A stretch of DNA of 5,078 bases, taken from Bacteroidia bacterium. GTDB lineage: Bacteria; Bacteroidota; Bacteroidia; Bacteroidales; Azobacteroidaceae. Shown here in pieces: positions 1 to 5,078 of the stretch. The notes under the pieces were generated by a model. That model searched no databases and was not told the DNA's origin. It worked only from the letters and a program-made list of their open reading frames with translations. A program made the position numbers and the translations under genes. Position 1 is the first letter of the stretch. Every line of letters begins with the position of its first letter. The stretch spans positions 1 to 5,078 of the forward strand of contig BNYG01000082.1 of assembly GCA_026000155.1 (NCBI GenBank), read 5' to 3'.

Positions 1-2631
1 CAGACATGAGGTAATGTTTATCCTGTCATCAGGATAAACCAAACTCGCAGGGGAAAATCGCAAGCCCAAGGCGACACTTAGGGGTAGTTTGCACTCTTTG
101 TAAGAATGAGAGAATTTATAGGGGAAATATACAATTTTTTCGGTATAATCTGAAAGGATATGTTTATCGGTCATTTTTTTCATTACATCACCATCAACAC
201 CATTTTGGTTTTCAAACGGATAGAGAAACTTTGTTTTCTGTTTTTTGCCGTCGCTTTGAAGAATGGATGCTTCCGATAGGAGTTTTTGAGTATTATAGGT
301 ATATTGAGTTTCTGTTTTGAGCGATCCGTTCATTGAATCAAAAATCGTATCTATTTCTGTTTGGGGTCGCAATAAGTAAGTGTAGAATTTATACGCACTC
401 CCTTCAACATAACTTTCTTCGCTATTAGGGCATATCTTTTTGGAAGTAGCCATCATTGCCCGAACATAGTTGTTCAAAACAACATCTTTTTCATAAAAAA
501 TATTTTTACTTTTCAGTTTTTCCCCATTGGCATTGTAATCTTCTCTTACCAGCAATAGTCCTCTGTCGCTTGCCTTGGAATTGTAAGGTTCATAAGGCGT
601 TCTTGACTCTTGAATAATCGCCTCTGCTGATTCATCCATGTATCCGTTGTCAAAATTGCTAAACTGATACCTTGTAAAAGAATTATCCGGATTTTTTTCA
701 ATCGCTTCTGTATAACCAATATGACTGCCTGCTCCATTATTACAAGATGGTAATACTGAGATAGATGAAAAAATGCTCATATTTTTTTGCAAATCACTAT
801 TGCCGCTAGCATAAACAGTATAATTTGTAAAATAATATTGAATTTTTCCTCCTAAAATACCACTTGATTGAGAAGCATTTGTTTTGTTTTGAAGATAATC
901 CGACACATAATAATATTCTTTCACTATTGGTGACAAATCAGTCGGCGTAGCACTGTTTCTAATTTGTTTTATTCGTAACCCTCCAGCTAACTGGTTTGTG
1001 GAATAATGTATAATAGAGTCGGTCTTCCACCTTTCGATACCAATTTGTTTACCATAGTAATGTGGTTCAAACTCGAATTCGGTATATCCGCCTGTAGGAT
1101 AAATGATTTTTGTTAATACACCATACTTTGTATAAGTAGCATTGGGATTCCGGTAGCCATAATAATTGCTATAATTATTCAAGTTGGCCTCCGTATTATT
1201 AAAAAATCCCCAATGATCGGATTTATTTGCCAAATAGTTGGGCAAATCTTCAATATTGTTATACGAAAAAATGTATGACTTCTTTCCCGATTCGGTTACA
1301 TTGCCCAATGTCAAACGTTGAGAGGAAGAATTGTTGTAAGTAAAAGCAATAGTTTTTAAGGCTTCGGGTTGATTTTTCGGGTTGATTTCAATGCTGTCGA
1401 GTTTATACCATTTGAGCTTATTCAGACTGTTTGGATAATCCAGATGGATTGAGTGTGTGTTTAGCAAAGGAAGAAACAAATGCCCCATATTATTGTTAGA
1501 CCATTTGTAATATTCTTCGGCATAAACGGATTGATTGTATTTCAGTTCATCGCTTACACTTTTATTAAAAGCAACAATGACATTGTCTGTTGTAATTGTT
1601 TTGAGGTAAACAGGGGCAATTAATTTACCCGTATAACTATTTTCTACGGACGAATAATCTATGTCTGTAGAGCATGCTACCCAACCTCCTCCGGAAACTT
1701 TTGAACTCAAATTATGATGCACGGCAATATATATCTGATTATTATATTCGTTGCGTTCATACGTAAAATTGATTTCCTGTTGGGTCGGCAATATTATTTG
1801 AGTCAAATACCAAGCTGTAGCTTTCCAATAATCACTATATTGTCCGAAAAAATTCACAGAAAAATCAATAGCATCTTTATCTCCACCAAAAACATATTTT
1901 GTACCATCTTCTGTAATAACAGTAAAGCCGTTAAAACAGGGAGAATAACCCAGAGTTTCAGCTAATGTTCCGCGTGCGTCAAAAAAGGTAAGAGGCAAGA
2001 AAGGTAAATTCAATTCCACTTTAACCGGTTTATTGCATTGAACGACCCATTTTCCGGTATGATCCAAATAAAACTTGCCGGAATAGCCGGGAAAATTGAA
2101 AGAAAATTCATCCGGAGTCTTGTCTTTTACATATTTTTGAGGGTCTCCTGCGACAGATAGGAGATAAGTACGTTGGTCCCATGTATCTGTATTAAGCACC
2201 TGATGATTATAGTAATAACCATATTGACCACCAATATTAGAATTATTATATTCATCTATCAGATCATTGACAGATCTTGTAATGACTCCTCCTGCAAACA
2301 GTGTCCAACCTAAACCTGTCCATCCCGGACGTTGATCCACTCTGACTCCCGATGCATGGTAATTCAATGAAATAGGCAACGTAAAATTACTGACTTTCAC
2401 ATCATACAAAGGAATGGAAATATCCGGTGTCCCTGTAAAAAGTGAAACCGGAATATCGCCATACAAACCTAAACTCGCTGCATTGGGACTTAAAGCAGCA
2501 GTAGGAGCTTCCGGTATTTGGGCATAACTATTTGTTGTATATACTAATACATACAAATAAAAAAACAGGTCTTTCAGAAATCGCCCAATCTGCGTTGGAT
2601 GGAAACAGTTTTATTTTTTCTTTTTTTTCAT
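1..2631 (-). CDS. RHS/YD-family exported surface protein, N-terminal part; 3' partial and probably broken (in-frame TAA at codon 7)
   Basis: Reading down from 2610, 870 codons run without a stop to the left edge. The protein resembles the N-terminal half of large Bacteroidota RHS-repeat proteins, secreted or surface proteins that often carry variable C-terminal toxin or adhesin modules. Numbering from the ATG at 2631-2629: a signal-peptide-like segment ends SYA|Q at about residue 37; GDIPVSLFTGTPDISIPLYD at 58-77; NYHASGVRVD and GWTGLGW at about 90-112; DGTKYVFGG at 242-250; SDHWGFF at 470-476; YPTGG followed by FEFE at about 511-521. Family resemblance is recognised, not searched. The only ATG in frame with the signal peptide encodes M-K5 and then TAA at 2613-2611; the 870 codons follow in the same frame, so a homopolymer indel does not explain it. 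The first later candidate start is a TTG at 2556, which would cut the signal peptide. From residue 836 (position 126) the frame is encoded by the 122-bp repeat, so the native C-terminal half, including any YD repeats, is missing. Either a pseudogene, a gene with a non-ATG start, or one carrying a sequence error. Confidence 0.82.
6..127 (-). repeat. Left copy of a 122-bp perfect inverted repeat
   Basis: Positions 6-127 are the exact reverse complement of 4957-5078. The pairing holds at every base until 128, where the flanks differ (TATAC here against GTTAC in the other copy read the same way). The copy contains a perfect hairpin (16-39) and three GGGG blocks (50-53, 81-84, 121-124). Read outward on the minus strand it stays open in the same frame as the RHS gene. 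The right copy stops at the window edge, so the true repeat is probably longer. It is likely a dispersed element or the end of a larger mobile element, but no transposase or known terminal inverted repeat is recognisable here. Confidence 0.95.
16..39. other. Perfect 10-bp stem hairpin inside the left repeat
   Basis: GTTTATCCTG (16-25) and CAGGATAAAC (30-39) are exact reverse complements around the 4-base loop TCAT. There is no adjacent T-run on either strand, so it does not look like a Rho-independent terminator. A recognition site for a recombinase or transposase, or a structured RNA element, is possible; this is inference. Confidence 0.85.
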
Positions 2632-2678
2632 ACAATTCTATTTTTAAAATTAAACATTCATATCACTTGATTTAAAAT

Positions 2679-2710
2679 GAAAAAGCGTGGTACTCCCGAA
2701 GTATCCCGCT
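2679..2710 (-). terminator. Rho-independent terminator-like hairpin 5' of the RHS gene
   Basis: On the minus strand AGCGGGATACT (2710-2700) folds on AGTACCACGCT (2694-2684) with the five-base loop TCGGG. The helix is 4 + 2 + 4 bp with one bulged A on each side. The 3' arm runs directly into a T-run (2684-2680). It ends 48 bp before the RHS ATG, which fits either the end of a small RNA or an attenuator in the RHS leader. Confidence 0.6.
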
Positions 2711-2849
2711 TGCAGAGGTATTTAGCGTAACCTATAAGAACAGAATAAGTAGAAGTCCACGCCGAAGCATGAACATTCCAACTTAAACTTTTTCTTATAT
2801 CTGATCGCTAAATTTTCTACAAGAAAGAATAAAGCTAAAACGCTTTTTC
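2679..2849 (-). ncRNA. Candidate structured leader RNA or small RNA upstream of the RHS gene
   Basis: Read on the minus strand, nested complementary arms form a long imperfect rod: TTTAGCG (2812-2806) with CGCTAAA (2727-2721), 7 bp; TATAAGAA (2799-2792) with TTCTTATA (2740-2733), 8 bp; a weaker A-rich helix inside; and an apical 8-bp stem GTTCATGC/GCGTGGAC (2774-2767 with 2762-2755, including two G-T wobbles) capped by the extra-stable tetraloop TTCG. A terminator-like hairpin follows. GAAAAAGCGT (2849-2840) is perfectly complementary to ACGCTTTTTC (2688-2679), so the distal 5' segment could either close the whole rod or sequester the terminator's 3' arm. Possible identities are a 5' attenuator of the RHS gene, an independent small RNA, or a 6S-like rod RNA (length and rod shape only). 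The pairing is seen directly; transcription and function are inferred. No Rfam match was tested. Confidence 0.5.
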
Positions 2850-2921
2850 CAAAATGTCTTTAAAATGTGCGTATTATTACGCTTTTTATACCATAAGCAA
2901 AAAAAATTATGTTTCCATTGG

Positions 2922-2929
2922 CAAATGTA
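2922..2929 (-). promoter_or_regulatory. Possible Bacteroidota -7 element (TACATTTG)
   Basis: TACATTTG matches the Bacteroidota sigma-factor -7 consensus TAnnTTTG exactly and is placed to start transcription at about 2915, upstream of the whole structured RNA. A TTG 23 bp further upstream is a poor match for the -33 element because the spacing is longer than usual. A second exact match, TATGTTTG (2942-2949), has no TTG at a usable distance. Such 6-base matches occur by chance in AT-rich DNA, so this is weak. Confidence 0.25.
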
Positions 2930-3000
2930 GGATAATTATTCCAAACATAAAACAAGAATCATTAAATTTATTTCTGTAATAGTTGTGATATCTTGAATAA

Positions 3001-3048
3001 GATTTAAAAGCGAAGCAATCCACTCTCTAATTTTGGATTGCTTCGCTT
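3001..3048 (-). terminator. Hairpin downstream of recJ; likely terminator and dispersed palindromic repeat
   Basis: Arms 3008-3022 and 3034-3048 pair perfectly over 15 bp with an 11-base loop. On the minus strand the stem begins 26 bases after the recJ stop codon and its 3' arm ends GCTTTT, giving a short T-run, so it can act as the recJ terminator. The flanking arm also reads CATTGCGAAGCGAAGCAATCC on the minus strand when followed from 3054, which contains a second, alternative stem (ATTGC/GCAAT). From memory this resembles palindromic repeats of the GTCATTGCGA-GCGAAGCAATC type scattered in many bacterial genomes; that identity is unverified. Confidence 0.6.
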
Positions 3049-3073
3049 CGCAATGACAGTTGGATACGCTTGC

Positions 3074-4798
3074 TTAATGTATCCGGATATCCTGTATCAA
3101 CAACTGGATAGTCGTAGTATTGTTATAATTATTCTCTTCGACAGTATAACAAATATCAAACGGTTTCCCCGCTTTGATATCGTCGTAGAAACGGTGCATT
3201 CCGAAAGCAATGGCTTGAATCACATTGTCCGACGAATCGTCAATCAATTCCAACTTGATATGTTCCAGCTCTTTACCGACTAATTTGCTCGTTCCGAAAT
3301 CTTTTACTCCGAACGAACAAAAAACCGGTTTCTGGTTGTCGGGACCGTAAGGACTCATGCGTTTCAAATCGGATAATAATTTATTGTTAATCTCGCTGAA
3401 CGGCAGTGCAGCATTAATATCCAATTTCTCAACCATCTGCTCGGCCATCATATTTTTGTCGGCGTAGGCCTCCAAGCGTTCTTTGAAAAGTTCCAGATTT
3501 TCTTCCCGGATTGTAACGCCTACGGCAAAAGTATGTCCGCCGAAATTCTCAAGCAAATCTTTCGTCGATTCAATAGCCGCATAAATATCAAAACCGGTCA
3601 CCGAACGGGCCGATCCGGAAATAAATCCGTTGGATTCGGTCAAAATAATCGCCGGTTTGTAATATTTTTCCGTCAAGCGGGAAGCTACGATTCCAATCAC
3701 GCCCTTGTGCCAGCTCCGGTCAAAAACCACCACCACTTTTCCGTCCACCAAATGCGGATTTTGTTCAATAATGGCGTAAGCTTCATCGGTTGTTTTTTTA
3801 TCCAATTCGCGCCGGTCATCATTGTATTGGTCAATGTTTTCACTCTTTTCCTTCGCCGATTTCAAGTCTTTGGCCAAAAGCAAATCCACGGCTTCTTTTC
3901 CGTTCATCATCCGCCCGGAAGCATTGATGCGCGGACCGATTTTGAACACGATGTCGCTGATGGTAATGTCTTTTCCCGATAGACCGCAAACGTCAATAAT
4001 TCCCTTGAGGCCTTTGCTTGGACTCTGGTTCAATTGCTTTAAGCCGAATGAAGCCAATATCCGGTTTTCACCGGTAATCGGGACAATGTCCGAAGCAATG
4101 CTTACCGCACACAAATCCAATAAATTTTTCAGGGTGGAGAAGTCGATGCCATTGTTCAGAGCGAATGCCTGCATAAACTTAAATCCTACGCCGCAACCCG
4201 AAAGATGGTCGTAAGGATAAGTCGAATCGACTCTTTTGGCATTCAGGATCGCCACGGCAGGAGGCAATTCTTCGTCCGGCATGTGGTGATCGCAGATAAT
4301 AATGTCAATCCCCAGCGAACCGGCGTAGGTAATCACGTCTTTCGCTTTGATACCGCAATCTAACGCAATGATTAAAGTGATGCCGTTTTCGTGGGCATAA
4401 TCAATGCCTTGTACCGAAATTCCGCAACCTTCTTCCGAACGGTCGGGAATATAATAATCCAAGTTGGATTTTGAACAAAACTGTTCCAAAAACTTGTAAA
4501 CGAGCGCTACAGCCGTAGTACCGTCCACATCATAATCTCCATAAACAAGTATTTTCTCTTTATGACCCAAAGCCCTTTCCAAACGGCTGACCGCAACCGG
4601 CATATCGGGAAATGCAAAAGGATCATGCAAATCTTTCAGATTCGGATTAAAGTACTGCAATACCTCTTTCTCATCTGTTATCTCCCTCTGTATCAACAGG
4701 AGGCAGACAGCGGGACTTAATCCGAATTTCTGAGAAAGTTCGTTCTGTTTAAGTGTTTGTTCGTTTGTTGGAGATTGATAATTCCATTCGTTTGTCAT
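3074..4798 (-). CDS. recJ: Single-stranded-DNA-specific exonuclease RecJ
   Basis: RecJ degrades single-stranded DNA 5'->3' in the cytoplasm, using divalent metal ions, in RecF-pathway recombination, replication-fork processing, and base-excision and mismatch repair. The 574-residue protein is full length for the family. DHH-domain motifs are all present: GDYDVDGTTA (87-96, metal-ligand aspartates 88, 90, 92), LDCG with D147, CDHH (169-172), ASDIVP with D237, and PRINASGRM (289-297). The DHHA1 part has WHKGVIGIVASRL (363-375), GSARSV (395-400) and GGHTFAVGVTI (420-430). The C-terminal OB-fold region has SPYGPDNQKPVF (482-493). No key residue is missing. The ATG at 4798-4796 is fixed as the most upstream start because an in-frame TAA immediately precedes it (4801-4799). 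The 5' side is A-rich with no Shine-Dalgarno sequence, as is usual in Bacteroidota. The gene appears monocistronic in this window, with a hairpin just past its stop codon. Its base composition is visibly richer in G+C than the RHS gene and intergenic DNA. Confidence 0.97.
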   Translation of the reverse strand: MTNEWNYQSPTNEQTLKQNELSQKFGLSPAVCLLLIQREITDEKEVLQYFNPNLKDLHDPFAFPDMPVAVSRLERALGHKEKILVYGDYDVDGTTAVALVYKFLEQFCSKSNLDYYIPDRSEEGCGISVQGIDYAHENGITLIIALDCGIKAKDVITYAGSLGIDIIICDHHMPDEELPPAVAILNAKRVDSTYPYDHLSGCGVGFKFMQAFALNNGIDFSTLKNLLDLCAVSIASDIVPITGENRILASFGLKQLNQSPSKGLKGIIDVCGLSGKDITISDIVFKIGPRINASGRMMNGKEAVDLLLAKDLKSAKEKSENIDQYNDDRRELDKKTTDEAYAIIEQNPHLVDGKVVVVFDRSWHKGVIGIVASRLTEKYYKPAIILTESNGFISGSARSVTGFDIYAAIESTKDLLENFGGHTFAVGVTIREENLELFKERLEAYADKNMMAEQMVEKLDINAALPFSEINNKLLSDLKRMSPYGPDNQKPVFCSFGVKDFGTSKLVGKELEHIKLELIDDSSDNVIQAIAFGMHRFYDDIKAGKPFDICYTVEENNYNNTTTIQLLIQDIRIH

Positions 4799-4956
4799 TT
4801 ATATGTTTTTTATTTTCTTTTGTCATCTCGAAAGTCGATTCATTTTCATTGCTAAAAAAAGGGGTATATGAATCAACATGTAAAAGTAGTGATTTATTAT
4901 GATATCCTTATACATTTGGTTAATTATTTTTTTCAGGTGCTATGAAAAATGGTAAC
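4799..4956. other. AT-rich region upstream of recJ
   Basis: These 158 bp separate the recJ start from the right repeat copy and must contain the recJ promoter unless transcription enters from the repeat. The best -7-like match on the minus strand is TACTTTTA near 4884-4891, one base off TAnnTTTG, without a TTG at -33. No promoter, operator or small gene can be called with confidence. Confidence 0.4.
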
Positions 4957-5078
4957 TTTCCCCTATAAATTCTCTCATTCTTACAAAGAGTGCAAACTAC
5001 CCCTAAGTGTCGCCTTGGGCTTGCGATTTTCCCCTGCGAGTTTGGTTTATCCTGATGACAGGATAAACATTACCTCAT
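4957..5078 (+). repeat. Right copy of the 122-bp perfect inverted repeat, running off the window
   Basis: This is the exact reverse complement of 6-127 and is cut by the window end, so its outer boundary is unknown. It lies 158 bp upstream of the recJ start and is oriented outward, as is the left copy. Both window ends lying inside the same sequence is what an assembler produces when it stops at a multi-copy repeat. The repeat is therefore probably present elsewhere in the genome, and the 4.8 kb between the copies is not necessarily a mobile unit. Confidence 0.95.
5045..5068. other. Perfect 10-bp stem hairpin inside the right repeat
   Basis: Mirror copy of the hairpin at 16-39, with stem arms 5045-5054 and 5059-5068 and loop ATGA. 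It lies 10 bp from the window edge. Confidence 0.85.

Larger units (their letters stand above)
2632..3073. other. Intergenic region between recJ and the RHS gene
   Basis: No credible protein gene lies in these 442 bp. The region holds the recJ-distal hairpin (3008-3048), a very AT-rich stretch (about 2850-3007) with two exact TAnnTTTG matches on the minus strand (2922-2929 and 2942-2949), a structured RNA-like segment (2679-2849), and a terminator-like hairpin (2679-2710). Between that hairpin and the RHS ATG there are only 47 AT-rich bases with no convincing promoter, so the RHS gene is probably transcribed through the structured segment. Confidence 0.7.

Noticed and set aside
16..39. Integron attC site
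   Set aside because: The palindrome begins GTTTATC and ends GATAAAC, the reverse of the required RYYYAAC...GTTRRRY arrangement, and the arms lack the unpaired bases typical of attC.
546..737. Short minus-strand frame within the RHS region
   Set aside because: It lies in a different frame from the continuous 870-codon RHS reading frame and has no supporting features.
1714..1965. Short plus-strand frame opposite the RHS gene
   Set aside because: It is antisense to the RHS frame, with a composition dictated by the AT-rich complementary strand and no recognisable motif.
2823..2852. Promoter made of TTG at 2852-2850 and TATTCTTTC at 2831-2823 on the minus strand
   Set aside because: The downstream box misses the TAnnTTTG consensus register, and starting here would leave out the 2840-2849 arm that pairs perfectly with the terminator, so an upstream start is preferred.
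2869..2887. Plus-strand terminator (GCGTA-TTAT-TACGC followed by five T)
   Set aside because: The stem is only 5 bp and there is no plus-strand gene upstream for it to terminate.
3038..3283. Plus-strand frame over the 3' end of recJ
   Set aside because: It starts inside the recJ terminator hairpin and runs antisense to the conserved C-terminus.
3533..4214. Plus-strand open frames opposite recJ
   Set aside because: They are antisense shadows of a full-length conserved gene and show no recognisable domain.
1..5078. A linear replicon or complete mobile unit with 122-bp terminal inverted repeats
   Set aside because: The interior carries a housekeeping recJ and no replication, transposition or recombination gene, and the repeat is truncated by the window edge. 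Dispersed repeats ending an assembly contig explain the ends more simply.

Overview
The window looks like chromosomal DNA of a Bacteroidota bacterium, most likely Bacteroidales, and probably a complete short assembly contig. The evidence is a Bacteroidota-type RecJ, a large cell-surface RHS-family protein of the kind common in that phylum, AT-rich intergenic DNA, no Shine-Dalgarno sequence at the recJ start, and matches to the Bacteroidota -7 promoter element TAnnTTTG. These are family-level impressions from reading the sequence; no database was searched.

Layout, left to right. Positions 6-127 are one copy of a 122-bp repeat. A long minus-strand reading frame (2631 down to the left edge) encodes the N-terminal region of an exported RHS/YD-type protein. 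It has two defects: an in-frame TAA at codon 7, inside the signal peptide, and replacement of its 3' part by the repeat just before the window ends. Positions 2632-3073 are a 440-bp intergenic stretch. It holds a strongly self-complementary RNA-like segment (2679-2849, minus strand) ending in a terminator-like hairpin 48 bp before the RHS ATG, and a second hairpin just downstream of recJ that is both a plausible recJ terminator and a palindromic repeat of a dispersed type. Positions 3074-4798 (minus) are a complete recJ. Positions 4799-4956 are AT-rich upstream DNA, and 4957-5078 are the second, inverted copy of the 122-bp repeat.

Functionally, recJ (DNA repair and recombination exonuclease) and the RHS gene (large secreted or surface protein) lie in the same direction but do not look like an operon: a hairpin with a T-run follows recJ, and the structured segment with its own terminator stands between them.

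The least ordinary features are (1) the perfect 122-bp inverted repeat at the two ends, which contains a perfect 10-bp hairpin and stays open in frame with the RHS gene; (2) the structured leader/ncRNA, whose distal 5' segment is perfectly complementary over 10 nt to the 3' arm and T-run of its own terminator, as expected of a transcription attenuator or a long closed-rod RNA; and (3) the nonsense codon that separates the RHS start codon from 870 uninterrupted codons.
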